Shown here piece after piece: positions 1 to 10,035 of a stretch of 28,666 nt of DNA. The first letter of the stretch is position 1, and each line of letters begins with the position of its first letter. The translations under genes were made by a program, and so were the position numbers. Below the pieces are notes generated by a model. That model saw only the letters and a list, made by a program, of their open reading frames with translations. It ran no database searches and was not told the DNA's origin. Source of the stretch: a virus; the IMG/VR virus record IMGVR_UViG_3300043172_000397, positions 1-28,666 of that record. One strand, given 5' to 3'.

Positions 1-3000
1 AATCGAGCCGATCAGCCGCGGTGACACTGAGCACGACGCGAGCATTGCCGAGAGAATCATTGATCGAGATGCCCCCCGCGTTTTTCAGCCGGAGAAATCC
101 CACCGGCGAGCTCGAGAGCCCGAGATTGAAATCACCGCTCGGCGCCCAATTGCCCGCGGTGTTGAGTGCCCAGCTCGCCCCCGTCGGCCCGATTGCTAGC
201 GATCGGAGTGTGCCGCTGCCGGCTGCCACCGTGAGAATCGAATTCTCGGTGATCTCGAGCATGTCGTAATTGCCGGCACCGTCATCATTCTCGAACAGCC
301 GGATGCTCGGCGTCGTGCCGGCGCCGGTGCCGCCATCATTCAGCACGAGCGTCGCCCCTGAGAGCGGCACACTCGCGCCCACGAGTGCGATCGTGCCGCT
401 CGCATCCGGCACTGTGAGCGTGCGTGTCGTGCCTGTCGTGAGCCCGGTGAGCTCGAATGCGAGCAGCTTCGTCACATCCCCCTCATCGAACACGCGAAAC
501 GCATTGTCGGCGAATTGCGTGAGAGCTGCCGCTCCGCCACCGCCGGCCGCTGTCGCCGGCGTGAGCCCCCTCAGATCGACAGTGCCGATGTGAGTCCACG
601 AGCCGCCACCGCTCGGCGAATGCTTGAGTGTCACTCGAGCGATCAGGAATCCCGTCGAGCTCTCTCTGTTGAATGCGGCCGGCATCGAGAACACATCGAA
701 TCCGCTCGTGTCTTGCTCGGCTCCGCTCTGCGAGAGATAGCTGCCGCCCGGCAGATTCACCATGAGCGGAGCGTATTCGCCGCTCTTGTTTGCGACCGCC
801 CAAAATACGAGATTGAAATACCGATTCGCCATCGAGCCGCCGGCCGCATCGGTGAGCAGCACATTCAGATCGGCGATCTCGTCGTATGCCGTCACCGAAT
901 CATTCACGACGAGAGCGGTGTCGCCGGCACTCATATCGACGAGCGGCACCGTGTGCCGGTGCATCTGATAGATCAGCCCGGCCGTGCTCAGGAAATCGAC
1001 GGTATCCGGCGAGCCCGGTGTGATCGTGAGATATCCCGTCGTGCCGTTGCCGTCGATGCCGGCGAAATACTCAGCTCCGAGCCGGCGTGATCGCTCGGCC
1101 ATGTGCGACATATGCCCCTGCCCGTCGACGCCGGCATCGTGATCATTCCAATTCTGATTCACGTAGCAGCCATCAGCCTGCACCTTTGTCGCCGACGGCA
1201 CGAGAAAATACGAGATCTTGATGTGCTCCTCGCTCGGCCATGCCGAGGTGCTGAGCGTGATCACTTTCGTGCTGCGTGGGATGAAAACGAAATTCTCTGT
1301 CGGCGAGGTGTCGCTGCCGGCGGTGAGTATCAGTGTCGCGGCCGGATCGGTGTCGAGCTCCGTCCAGCCATCGGAGAAACGCATCGTGAGAGTGCCGCCG
1401 CCGGATTGCTCGAGGCTCATCGTCACTGTCGCCCCGTCGCTCGTCACGAGTGCATCGAATGTCTCGAGAAACGTGCCGTTATAGAATGCCGGCTTGAATC
1501 GATCCTCCCATGCTGGCAGCCCGCCGCTCGCCACCGTATAGAGCTGCCCTTGCTCACCGATCGAGAGCCTCGAGAGAGCTCCATTGTATTTCCGATCAGT
1601 CGGCAGTTTCGTCGCCGCAAACATCGTATCGCCCTTGAGAAATTCGCCGATGCCGGTGCCGCCGAATCCTGCCCGCTGTGGCCTGTCGATCGAGAGCGGC
1701 TTGATCGTGTCGAATTCGGTTTCTCCGTATGTGATCTGTGCGCCGGCGTTGAATCCGTATATGTATCCGATCTGCCGTGTCGCGAGATCTCGCACCGGCC
1801 CGATGTTGCCGATTGTCGGATGATTGTATGAGAGTGTCTCGAGGTACGATGCGACGCCCGCCTCACTCACCTCGAACACATGCGCCTCGAGAGAATTCGC
1901 CGGTGAACCGACATCCTGAAACGAGAAACAGATCGCTCGGCCGCCAAAGAAAATCACGGCACGCCCATCCATCACGTTTGTCGCGAGACTGATCGAGAGC
2001 TCCGTATTGATTGTGATCGCGCCCTCGGCGACATCGATCGTCACATAGCGCACATCGCTGGCACCGAGCCGCTGAAATCCGACGAGCATGTCATCGAATT
2101 CGTTGATGTCGATGCTGAAATAATCGCCGGCCACCGCGAGCACCGTATCCTCGACAGGCGCCGCCGGATCGCTCAGATCGATGCTGATGATATTCGTGTC
2201 ATCGCCGGAGCCATACAGCCACGCGCCATCGCTCGAGCGTGTCACCGAATAGAGCAGCGAGCATGATGTCGTGAGAGGAGTGAGCTCCACCGGCGATCCC
2301 ACCCGCGACAGATCGAACACATGCAGATCGGCCGTATTTTGCGCCGGCCAGTAGAGATAATCTCCGATCCATTGCGCCTCTGCTGCGTTCGCATTATTCG
2401 GCAGATTCGTCGCGACAGATCCGACGAGCGAGCGCGTTTGCAGATTCACGATCGCGAGCACAGGATTCGCGGCCGTGTAGACAAATGCCACATATCGCGA
2501 ATCCTCTGAAACCGCGACGCTCTGTTTGAATCCGCCCGACACGAGCTCGTCAAAATTGATCACCGACGCCGACGGAGATGCAACGTGATCGACGATCGCA
2601 CGGAGCTCGACAAATGTCTGCCGCGGCAGTGCCACCGGCCCGCGCCGCACCGTGATCATGTTCGCCCCATCCGGAGTGAATCCGAGAGAGCTCGCCGAGC
2701 CGTCGAGCGTGCCGGAATCGGTGCCCTGAAACCACTCCTCGTCGCCCGGATCCGGATCGTGAATCACTGAGCCCGGTATCGCCGGCACTTTGAACAGCCC
2801 CGGATTATTCTGGAATCTCAGCGGCCCATGTATCGGAGCAGCCTTGCGGAAATGCTCCATCCAGCCGCCGAACGGATCGCCGGTGATCGCGGTGATCGTG
2901 TACCAAATGACATCGAGTCCATCCTCATTCACGACGAGTGCCGTGACAGAATCGACGAGCATCGTTTCGCTGTTGACGTTGTAATTAGGAAAATCGACGA

Positions 3001-4525
3001 CGGCACTCATGCCGGCATGAAATCCCGGCGTGCGTGTTTGGCATGTGACAACCTTCGTGATCTCAGCGAATCGCTCGAGCAGATCCGCGGCATACTCCAT
3101 CGCGACATCCGGATTCAGGATCTCAGGTTTGTCGACGATCGCGGTGTATATGCCGCTCGTGCCCTCGATGGCAGCCCGCGCCATTTGCTCACTGACATCT
3201 CCGCTCACCGCGAGGATCGGAAATTCATCCGTGCCAGCTCGCACGATCTGCTCATTCCGGTATTTCTGCCGATCCTCTCTGACGCTCACCGTGCCCATCA
3301 GGCACGTATCGCCATCGAGAGCCGCCGGCGCCGAGATCGAGGTGCGATCTCGCATGTTCATATTCAGCGGCCCATCGTTGCTCTGTTTCTCGATCCACCA
3401 TGCGCGGCCGATCGCATCGCTGATCGCGTTGAATGCCTCTGTGCACGGTATATTTGCAAATGTCGCATCGCCGATCGCGGCCCCTGCCTCGACTCCATCG
3501 AGCACGATGCCCTCGCCGTCCATATGATCGGTGACGACACCGCTCACGACGAGCTCGACAGCTTGCCCGTCATACGATTCGCCGACGAATCGACGATCCG
3601 CGAGGATGTTGTAATCGCCGAGAATGCAGGTATAGAAAATGAAACCGCTGCCCTCATCCTCGACTCGCTGAGGCTCCATCAGGATGCCGGCGAATGCGGT
3701 GATGCCGGTGTCGATGATCTCGAATGTTTGCCCGTCGAGCGGCACGAATCCGCCGACGAAATCACCGAACGTGATGCTGCCGGTGCCGCGGCCATTCAGC
3801 GGATCCTCCCATCCGAGCTCGCCGCGATAGACCCATTTCTCTGTGACATCGACGCCGGCGACTTTCACCGTGATGCCCGGCTCCGGCGGAGCGAGCCCGA
3901 TGCGAACGAATATCTGAGAGTTTGTGCGTGCGGATGTCCAGCTCGCAGTCGGTTGCAGGCTCGCGCCGCTGCCCTCGATGATGCCGATCATGCTGCCGCG
4001 GAAATTGTTGCTCCAATCGTCGACGAGTGAGAGCCCGGAATCATACGAGCCCGTGCCGTCAGTGATCGCGCCGAGCATGCCGACGATCGACACGCCGACG
4101 AGCTGGCTGCGAATCTCGAGAGCCGAGTCGACCTGATTCGAGCTGCCGCCGATCGTGTTTTCACCGCCGACGAAATCGGCATTGTCGACTGTCTCGAGCT
4201 CCGTGAATGCGACGCCCGACACCTCGAGCACATGCCCGTGAGCTCGCCGATTGATCTCGCCGAGATCGAATGCGACGATCGTCGCCTCGCCACCGCCCGC
4301 AAACTTTGCCCACACGGAGCACCGCATCACTGTGCCGGCGCCGATGTATGTCGCCTGCCGTACCCATCCGGCTGAGGTGAGCGTCGCGATATCAGTGCCC
4401 ACCTCATCGTGCGTGAGCAGAGCGATCAGGAGATTGCCGGAGCTCGGCGTCGAGCCGAATGTCGCATTGAATGTCTGCGATGTGCCATTCGTGCCGCGGT
4501 TGTTTTGCTCGACGACGATGCCCAT
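1..4525 (-). CDS. Giant tail-tip / receptor-binding protein (3' end outside window)
   Basis: An uninterrupted frame of 1508 codons starts at the ATG at 4525 and runs off the left edge with no stop. The ATG overlaps the tape measure stop by one base. Residues 1 to about 185 look like a beta-sandwich, jelly-roll-type domain. Residues about 205-565 resemble baseplate-hub proteins of siphophages, with a run near FYTCILGDYNILADRRF. Residues about 640-925 contain repeated short beta segments consistent with a propeller. The C-terminal part has fibre-like repeats such as LTVPDASGTIALVG near 385-430. Position directly after the tape measure gene is where tail-tip or central fibre proteins lie in siphophages. 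The inferred role is tail tip assembly and host recognition. The domain limits are by eye. The frame is certain and the exact family is not. Confidence 0.85.
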   Translation of the reverse strand, partial: MGIVVEQNNRGTNGTSQTFNATFGSTPSSGNLLIALLTHDEVGTDIATLTSAGWVRQATYIGAGTVMRCSVWAKFAGGGEATIVAFDLGEINRRAHGHVLEVSGVAFTELETVDNADFVGGENTIGGSSNQVDSALEIRSQLVGVSIVGMLGAITDGTGSYDSGLSLVDDWSNNFRGSMIGIIEGSGASLQPTASWTSARTNSQIFVRIGLAPPEPGITVKVAGVDVTEKWVYRGELGWEDPLNGRGTGSITFGDFVGGFVPLDGQTFEIIDTGITAFAGILMEPQRVEDEGSGFIFYTCILGDYNILADRRFVGESYDGQAVELVVSGVVTDHMDGEGIVLDGVEAGAAIGDATFANIPCTEAFNAISDAIGRAWWIEKQSNDGPLNMNMRDRTSISAPAALDGDTCLMGTVSVREDRQKYRNEQIVRAGTDEFPILAVSGDVSEQMARAAIEGTSGIYTAIVDKPEILNPDVAMEYAADLLERFAEITKVVTCQTRTPGFHAGMSAVVDFPNYNVNSETMLVDSVTALVVNEDGLDVIWYTITAITGDPFGGWMEHFRKAAPIHGPLRFQNNPGLFKVPAIPGSVIHDPDPGDEEWFQGTDSGTLDGSASSLGFTPDGANMITVRRGPVALPRQTFVELRAIVDHVASPSASVINFDELVSGGFKQSVAVSEDSRYVAFVYTAANPVLAIVNLQTRSLVGSVATNLPNNANAAEAQWIGDYLYWPAQNTADLHVFDLSRVGSPVELTPLTTSCSLLYSVTRSSDGAWLYGSGDDTNIISIDLSDPAAPVEDTVLAVAGDYFSIDINEFDDMLVGFQRLGASDVRYVTIDVAEGAITINTELSISLATNVMDGRAVIFFGGRAICFSFQDVGSPANSLEAHVFEVSEAGVASYLETLSYNHPTIGNIGPVRDLATRQIGYIYGFNAGAQITYGETEFDTIKPLSIDRPQRAGFGGTGIGEFLKGDTMFAATKLPTDRKYNGALSRLSIGEQGQLYTVASGGLPAWEDRFKPAFYNGTFLETFDALVTSDGATVTMSLEQSGGGTLTMRFSDGWTELDTDPAATLILTAGSDTSPTENFVFIPRSTKVITLSTSAWPSEEHIKISYFLVPSATKVQADGCYVNQNWNDHDAGVDGQGHMSHMAERSRRLGAEYFAGIDGNGTTGYLTITPGSPDTVDFLSTAGLIYQMHRHTVPLVDMSAGDTALVVNDSVTAYDEIADLNVLLTDAAGGSMANRYFNLVFWAVANKSGEYAPLMVNLPGGSYLSQSGAEQDTSGFDVFSMPAAFNRESSTGFLIARVTLKHSPSGGGSWTHIGTVDLRGLTPATAAGGGGAAALTQFADNAFRVFDEGDVTKLLAFELTGLTTGTTRTLTVPDASGTIALVGASVPLSGATLVLNDGGTGAGTTPSIRLFENDDGAGNYDMLEITENSILTVAAGSGTLRSLAIGPTGASWALNTAGNWAPSGDFNLGLSSSPVGFLRLKNAGGISINDSLGNARVVLSVTAADRLD

Positions 4526-7500
4526 CAGATGCGCCTCAGCCCTTTGTTGCCGAGAGCTCGAGGCTCGTGTCGAATTACCACCTCGGCGAGTTTCTGCCCG
4601 TCGGCGACGAGCGTCACCGTTTGCGGCCCGAATGCCACCGCGCCGCCGCCGGAGCCGATAGCTCTCTCGATCATCATCGCGAGGCTCTGCCCTTGTCCCT
4701 TTGTGATCACCGCTTCCTCTCCGTGCAATGTGGCACTCGTGCCGCTGCCGAAATTCTGGAACGCTCCGCCGGTGCCGGTGCCGGCAGCGAATGCCTCGCC
4801 GCCTCCCTTGTCGCCATTGTCGCCGCCCTTGCCGCCACCTTTCGGCAGCTTTGGCTCGTGCACGTCGAATTCGATCGGAATGTTGATGCGGATATCATCG
4901 AACACATCCTGAATCTCGCCGGCACTCTGAGCGGCTTTCTCGATTGCCTCAGCCTGCATGTCATCGAGTGCGATTTTCGCTTCCTCTGTCATATCCTCGA
5001 TCGCGGCCGGCACGGCCGTGACGCTCTCGAGCACGGAATCCGTCGCGGAGCTCATCGAGGTGACGAGCTCCGTGCTGATCTGCTGGATCGATCCGCTCGC
5101 ATCGATCGCGGCTGTCTCGAATGCTATTGCCGTCGAGCTCGCCGCGGCCGCTGCTGCCTGTGCGGCTGTCTCTTGGATTTTCTCGAGCTCCGTCGCGGCT
5201 GTGTTCGTCGCCTCGACGATTGTCGGCGGCACCTCTGCGAGCGTCGTGTCGATCGCCGCCGCGGTTTCCTCGACGCCGGCGATGACAGTATCCGTCACGA
5301 CCTTGAATGCCTCAGCGGTGCTGATGCCCATCCGTTTCGATGTGTTGTAAACCTTATTCCTGAGATCGAGGAGCGAGAGCCCCGTCGAATCCATCGCGGC
5401 CTGCACTGCATCCGTCACGGCCGTGAGCCCATTGATCGCAGCCTGTGCCGCCTCCGGCCCCTGCCGCATTGCCTCTTGCAGTCCTCGCGCCGCTGCCTCT
5501 GCCTCTGCCTCTGATTTGCCTATGGCGAGAAACGAATCACGGATCGCGATATTCTGCTGAGCCCACAGCTCGCCGCCCGACTCGAGCTGCTGCTGATGAT
5601 CGAGCATATCGATGAAAACCTGATTCATCGAGTTTGCGATCTCGCGAGCCTTGAGCTCTTGCTCGCTCGGCCCGAACAGTCCCTTGACCCATCCGATGAT
5701 TTTGCCGCCGATCGCCTTGAGCCCATCGAACAGCGGCCCGGCGAATTGCGACAGGATCGGCCCGACGATCGGCACGAGATTCAGAGCATTCGCGAATATC
5801 CCGCGGAGCCCGCCCTCGAGCCCACCGCCAGCACCGCCGAGCATGCTGCCGATGCTCGAGAGAAATCCACCGCCGGTGCTAGTGCCCGCGTCACCGAACA
5901 GCCCGCCGAGCCCGCCGAGAGCACTCTGAAACAAACCACCGATGCCACCGCCACCGCCACCGCCACCGCCGAACATGCCCGCCAGCCCCGATAGGAATCC
6001 ACCGCCGGAGCTCTCGCCGGATTCTGTCGCTGTGCCGGTGAGCCCGCCGAATAGGTTGCTGATCGTGCTGAAAAATCCCGTCGCCGGCGGCCCGCTCGAG
6101 GAGAGTGCCGTCACGAATTCGCCTGTGACGTTCTGGCTGTCGAGGATCCCCTGCGTATACTGATCCATCGCGCCGGCGGTGCGTGTCATGAAACCCTCGA
6201 CAGCTTGCGTGAGCTCCTCTTGTTTGGCTGCCGCCTCGAGAGCTCGCTCGCCGGCGATTTCCATCGCTGTCGCATAGTCCAGCATCGCGACTTGCGCATC
6301 TGTGACTGTCGCACCCTGCTCGATCAGCTTGAGAATCTGCTCCTGAATCGTCGCGGTGAGCTCCGGCGTCAGAATGCCGAGCTCCGTATAATCGAGGATG
6401 AGCTCATCGAGTTTCGCGACCATCTGCTCAGTCGGCACGACACCGCTCGCGAGCACTGTCGCGAATGTCTCGAGCTCGGAGCTGACATTCGCCACCGTCG
6501 TGAGCCCGAGAGTGCTCAGCATCTCGTCGAGCTCCTCGGCTGTCGTTTTCGTCGTCGTCAGTGCGGTGTTCACGACTGCGATCGGCTCGACGATCTCCTC
6601 GACGGCACCCCGGAATCCGTGCACCGCATCGGCGACGAGAGAAAATTCCTCGCCAGTGAGCCGGCCGGCTGCCTGCAATTGCCCGACTTGCGCCGCGAAT
6701 TCCTGTGATTTGACGACGGCTGGATCGAGTGTCTCGAGAAACGCTTGCACTCCCGGCACGCCCCCCTCGAGAAATGCATTCTCGACAGCTCGAGCTCCGT
6801 CGGCGAGCCCCTGCATTTTGCCTGTCGCCTCAGCGAATGCGAAATTCGCTTCCTCGACATCGGCTTTCGCGTTTGCGAGTTTCACGCCGAGGATCGCGAT
6901 CGCCGCGACAATGCCCACCGGCCCGAGAATGCCGATCGAGATCGCCATCACCGCGGAGCCGAGTGCGACGACGGAGCCCGTGAGTGTCGTCGTGCCGGCG
7001 GCCGCGGCTGCTGTGCCGGCCACCATCTGCCCGCCGAGCACGACAGCGAGTTTGCCGAATAGCAGTGTGAGATTGCCGACGACAGTCAGCACCGGCCCGG
7101 CCGCGATCGCGATGCCGGCGAGAGCGAGGATCGATGTTTGTACCCACTCCGGCAGGCTAGCAAACACCTCGACGAGCTTGCCGATGCCCGTCGCGAGCTT
7201 CGTCGCCCCGCTCAGAATCTTGATGAATGTCGGTGCCAGCTCGTCGCCGAGTTTGATGCCCGTCGCTCTCAGCTCAGTGAGAAATTTCTGAAACTTGAAT
7301 CCCGTCGTTTCCGTCGTGCGCTGAAATGCCTCATCGAGAATGCCGACGGAATTCGCAATGTTCTTATTGATCTGTGAGAACACCTCGCCCTGCGCACCGG
7401 CGGTGCCCATCACGCCGGAGAGAGCTCGGATGTTTGGAATCACAGCCTGCAATGCGGTGACGTTGCCCTCGGATCGAGCGACGAGATCACGGAGAGCAGC

Positions 7501-8304
7501 ATCGAGCCCATCGTCGGCGATCTTTGCACGGAGCTCCTCGGCCGAGGTGCCCATCGCCTCGAGTCCCTTTGCGGCTCCCTCTGTCGGTGCGATCGCCGCG
7601 GAGAGCACGCCGCGGAGAGATGTGACAGCTTCCTCAGCGTTGACTCCGAGCCTCGTGAATGTGGCGACGAATCCGCCGACTTGCTCGAACGTGACACCGA
7701 CTTGCGACGCGATGCCGATCACGCGGCCGAGGCTGCCGGAGAGATCTCCCGCCTCGAGATTGCCCTCGCGCACCGTGGCGACGAGAATATCCGTTGCCCT
7801 TGCAGCGGTGAGATTTTCCGAGCCATACGCAGCGATCGCCGCGGTGACAGCTCGAGCGATCTCCACCGTATCGCCGAGCCCCGCGGCCGACGCTTTCGCA
7901 GCCCTCTCGAGAATGTCGAGCTCCGTGCCGGCTTTCGCGCCGGCAGAGGTGACGACAAACAGAGCATCGGCGAGCTCGCGAGGTGCCCTTGCTGTCTCGC
8001 CGGCGAGCTCGAGGATCCCATCACGGAATCCCTCGACCTCTTTCCGGGTTTTGCCGACGAGTGTCTCGATCTTTGTGAGAGATGTCTCGAATTGCGCGGA
8101 GAGAGTGAGAGCCGCACCGCCGGCCGCGAGGAGCGGCAGCGTGACAGTGCGATTTAGCTGAGAGCCGAGCCCGGTGAGCTGAGTGCCGAGTTTCTCCCAC
8201 CGCTTGCCGGCCGCGGTGATTTTCTGCCCGGCGAGATCGAGTTTCCTCGTGAGTTGATCGTCGAGAGTTAGACGCCCTCGCAGCTCACCGATATCGACTG
8301 CCAT
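4525..8304 (-). CDS. Tail tape measure protein (TP901 type)
   Basis: This 1259-residue protein sets tail length and is threaded through the tail tube, and in many phages assists DNA passage. The N-terminal 300 residues match the TP901-type core: a start near VDIGELRGRL, then long alternating helices rich in Ala, Glu, Leu and Gly. A strongly hydrophobic stretch at roughly residues 385-475 could form membrane-active helices. The middle has Gly-rich runs including nine consecutive Gly near plus-strand 5945-5975. The C-terminal third is rich in Ala-Thr-Ile helices. The ATG at 8304 has an AGGAG about 8 bases upstream. It lies directly after the frameshifted chaperone pair, the usual order. The length predicts a long non-contractile tail if the usual length relation holds. 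Confidence 0.95.
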   Translation of the reverse strand: MAVDIGELRGRLTLDDQLTRKLDLAGQKITAAGKRWEKLGTQLTGLGSQLNRTVTLPLLAAGGAALTLSAQFETSLTKIETLVGKTRKEVEGFRDGILELAGETARAPRELADALFVVTSAGAKAGTELDILERAAKASAAGLGDTVEIARAVTAAIAAYGSENLTAARATDILVATVREGNLEAGDLSGSLGRVIGIASQVGVTFEQVGGFVATFTRLGVNAEEAVTSLRGVLSAAIAPTEGAAKGLEAMGTSAEELRAKIADDGLDAALRDLVARSEGNVTALQAVIPNIRALSGVMGTAGAQGEVFSQINKNIANSVGILDEAFQRTTETTGFKFQKFLTELRATGIKLGDELAPTFIKILSGATKLATGIGKLVEVFASLPEWVQTSILALAGIAIAAGPVLTVVGNLTLLFGKLAVVLGGQMVAGTAAAAAGTTTLTGSVVALGSAVMAISIGILGPVGIVAAIAILGVKLANAKADVEEANFAFAEATGKMQGLADGARAVENAFLEGGVPGVQAFLETLDPAVVKSQEFAAQVGQLQAAGRLTGEEFSLVADAVHGFRGAVEEIVEPIAVVNTALTTTKTTAEELDEMLSTLGLTTVANVSSELETFATVLASGVVPTEQMVAKLDELILDYTELGILTPELTATIQEQILKLIEQGATVTDAQVAMLDYATAMEIAGERALEAAAKQEELTQAVEGFMTRTAGAMDQYTQGILDSQNVTGEFVTALSSSGPPATGFFSTISNLFGGLTGTATESGESSGGGFLSGLAGMFGGGGGGGGGIGGLFQSALGGLGGLFGDAGTSTGGGFLSSIGSMLGGAGGGLEGGLRGIFANALNLVPIVGPILSQFAGPLFDGLKAIGGKIIGWVKGLFGPSEQELKAREIANSMNQVFIDMLDHQQQLESGGELWAQQNIAIRDSFLAIGKSEAEAEAAARGLQEAMRQGPEAAQAAINGLTAVTDAVQAAMDSTGLSLLDLRNKVYNTSKRMGISTAEAFKVVTDTVIAGVEETAAAIDTTLAEVPPTIVEATNTAATELEKIQETAAQAAAAAASSTAIAFETAAIDASGSIQQISTELVTSMSSATDSVLESVTAVPAAIEDMTEEAKIALDDMQAEAIEKAAQSAGEIQDVFDDIRINIPIEFDVHEPKLPKGGGKGGDNGDKGGGEAFAAGTGTGGAFQNFGSGTSATLHGEEAVITKGQGQSLAMMIERAIGSGGGAVAFGPQTVTLVADGQKLAEVVIRHEPRALGNKGLRRI

Positions 8305-8349
8305 GATCGTGCTCCTCGTGTCATGGCTCGCCCCCCGCTGCTGCTACTG

Positions 8350-8700
8350 TTATCGCTTCGGTGTCTGCCTGTTTGCTGCTCCTGCGATCATCTGCCCGAT
8401 TGCCTTGAGAGCCTGCCAGCTCGGCTTTTTCGGCTTTGCCTCATCGCCGAATCTGATCCGCACATCGTTGATGTTGATCGCTTTCGTGCCCCGCTTGCGA
8501 TAGATATTCAGGAGCGTCGCGACAATCGACGCCGCCCTGAAATCTGCCCGCTCCTCGCCGAATGGCTCGATGTCGTAATACGCCCGCCAGCGTCGGAATT
8601 CGTGAATCGACATGCCGCGGAGCATGCCTCTCACATCCCACTCGCCGAGCTCGGCCGCGAGCCGATATGCGAATCTCAGCCCGCCGGATTCTCTCAGCCT
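8350..8700 (-). CDS. Tail assembly chaperone T extension (made as G-T fusion by -1 frameshift)
   Basis: This frame has no good independent start near its beginning and follows an A8 run at the end of the G gene. After a -1 slip on A8 the reading continues with RLRESGGLRFAYR and runs 116 codons. It includes MSIHEFRRWRAYYDIEPFGEERAD, broken here for display as MSIHEFRRW and AYYDIEPFGEERAD, which is the hallmark of gpT-like domains. The predicted fusion is about 254 residues (138 from G plus 116). G and G-T proteins coat the tape measure and recruit tail tube subunits. Internal ATGs at 8634 and near it could give a shorter free T, but gene order and known biology favour the fusion. Confidence 0.9.
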   Translation of the reverse strand, partial: RLRESGGLRFAYRLAAELGEWDVRGMLRGMSIHEFRRWRAYYDIEPFGEERADFRAASIVATLLNIYRKRGTKAININDVRIRFGDEAKPKKPSWQALKAIGQMIAGAANRQTPKR

Positions 8701-9113
8701 TTTTTTTCCGCCTCGGCGGCATCATCCTCATCTGCAAATCCATTCAGGAGCAGCACAGCCTCTTGCAAACGCTGATACACAACGAATGACTTTTTCTTGA
8801 GTGCTCCGACTTGCTCCTGCGAGAATAGCCTCTCACCGTTCTCGTCGATCGCGCATGCTGCGATGAGCGTCACGACGAGCTCATTCCGTTGCCCGGCGTC
8901 GCCGCTCTGTGTGCTCGTCGCGAATACGATCGCCTCATCGGCTGTCATCACTCGCAGCCGCACATTGCGTGCCTCGAGCTCTCCGCCCTCGATGTATCCC
9001 GGTGTCCACTCTGGCACCGGCACATCGGTGTGCGTGAGATCGTCGGCCGCGAGGATCTCCTCGGCTGTCAACAGCTTGCCCGTCATGCTCTCGTAACTCT
9101 CGATGCTTTCCAT
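8694..9113 (-). CDS. Tail assembly chaperone G
   Basis: This 139-residue protein lies between the tail tube and tape measure genes, where all siphophage tail assembly chaperones occur. It is acidic, mostly helical and ends ADEDDAAEAEKKG. The ATG at 9113 is preceded by AGGAGAGGCATC, a good ribosome-binding site. The last sense codons are GCG GAA AAA AAA GGC followed by TGA, so the stop lies one codon beyond a slippery A run. Most ribosomes should stop here and a minority shift to make the G-T fusion. Confidence 0.93.
   Translation of the reverse strand: MESIESYESMTGKLLTAEEILAADDLTHTDVPVPEWTPGYIEGGELEARNVRLRVMTADEAIVFATSTQSGDAGQRNELVVTLIAACAIDENGERLFSQEQVGALKKKSFVVYQRLQEAVLLLNGFADEDDAAEAEKKG
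8700..8707 (-). other. -1 programmed frameshift site (A8) in tail chaperone gene
   Basis: On the coding strand GAA AAA AAA GGC TGA holds eight A residues, including an in-phase A AAA AAA heptamer, one of the classical X XXY YYZ slippery sequences. A one-base backward slip enters the open T frame as AGG CTG AGA. The zero-frame stop follows within six bases. The arrangement and gene position match the conserved G/G-T frameshift of long-tailed phages. Confidence 0.92.
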
Positions 9114-9177
9114 GATGCCTCTCCTGCTGCTGCTGCTGGCAATCCTCGAGCCGAGGAGCTCGCCGGCAGTGATCGGT

Positions 9178-9597
9178 TTACTCGTTGAACATCATCTGCC
9201 CTGTCGTGCGGATGCTCACGTCGGCCGTGAGTCCATCATCGACCGGCGCCGAGGATGCGAAATTGCTGATGTATCCGGAGAAAACCCACTCCGTGCCGTC
9301 CGGATACGTCACGCGAAACACATCACGAGCCCCTGCCTGCCAACTCCCGATGAGCCCCGTCGCGGCCGAATGGCTCGCGTTTGTCGGAATGTATCCGACA
9401 GTGAATGTCACCTCGCCGTGCCGGCGGATGCCGACGACGAAACTCTCATCGTCGTCGTTGTGATTCGTCGTTTCAATGGGGTTTCTTGACAACGCCGGCC
9501 CGCTGATATCGCGGAGCTCGGCGATCGCCGCGAACGAACCCACTCCGAGCGGATCGCGTTCGATGATTGTGCCTTGTGCGCTGATGGCATCGCCCAT
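9178..9597 (-). CDS. Major tail tube protein
   Basis: This 139-residue protein forms the tail tube rings. The sequence is beta-rich, with ELRDISGPALSRNPIETTNH and a later HGEVTFTVGYIP segment, both typical of the phage tail-tube fold of siphophages. The C-terminal part includes EWVFSGYISNFASSAPVDD, the usual terminal strand and domain boundary. The ATG at 9597 follows GAGGGAGATGAAAC, a strong ribosome-binding site. It sits between the tail terminator and the tail chaperones, the standard order. Confidence 0.92.
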   Translation of the reverse strand: MGDAISAQGTIIERDPLGVGSFAAIAELRDISGPALSRNPIETTNHNDDDESFVVGIRRHGEVTFTVGYIPTNASHSAATGLIGSWQAGARDVFRVTYPDGTEWVFSGYISNFASSAPVDDGLTADVSIRTTGQMMFNE

Positions 9598-9613
9598 GTT
9601 TCATCTCCCTCTG

Positions 9614-10033
9614 TTACCCGACGACAGTCTGATTCCGAATGCCGACGAGTGCGTTATAGGCATTTCGCGCCATCGTTCGCGCCGCGGTTTGCGACGACGC
9701 CCTCGAGACAATTTGTGCGCTCGGCCTTTGATATGCCGGTGGAGCGATTTCGTTGTGCGTCCGCTCCGGCGTCGCGCCCCCCGTTGCAATCACTGAGAGA
9801 ATCGGTGTCACTCCGTCATCATCAGGCATGAGCGGCTTGCTGCCGGCGAAAATGTCAACGCTAAACACACCGACTCCGGCAGCGACGAGCAGCCCGATGA
9901 TCTCCTCGAGAAACGCATCGGAGCTCGCTTTCACGACATTGATATTGAACGAATACAGAGATCGGCCGCTCTTGTCGAGCCCGATGTCTCGCTCCTCGCT
10001 CACCGGATTGATCTCTCTGTACCATGCCGTCAT
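9614..10033 (-). CDS. Tail terminator protein
   Basis: This 139-residue protein probably caps the tail tube and joins it to the head, as lambda gpU-like terminators do. The C-terminal half carries PPAYQRPSAQIVSRASSQ followed by a helix with ARNAYNALVG, a pattern common in terminator or minor-capsid families encoded just before the tail tube gene. The ATG at 10033 lies two bases after the stop of the gp10-like gene, with no clear Shine-Dalgarno, so translation is probably coupled. The odd N-terminal half (residues 1-75) is less like the family. Confidence 0.75.
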   Translation of the reverse strand: MTAWYREINPVSEERDIGLDKSGRSLYSFNINVVKASSDAFLEEIIGLLVAAGVGVFSVDIFAGSKPLMPDDDGVTPILSVIATGGATPERTHNEIAPPAYQRPSAQIVSRASSQTAARTMARNAYNALVGIRNQTVVG

Positions 10034-10035
10034 AG

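Noticed and set aside
2828-4030. Long plus-strand open frame (about 400 codons)
   Set aside because: It mirrors a well-coding minus-strand frame with recognisable tail motifs. Its own translation is rich in Arg, Asp, Cys and His and shows no known domain. Skewed codon usage removes stops on the opposite strand.
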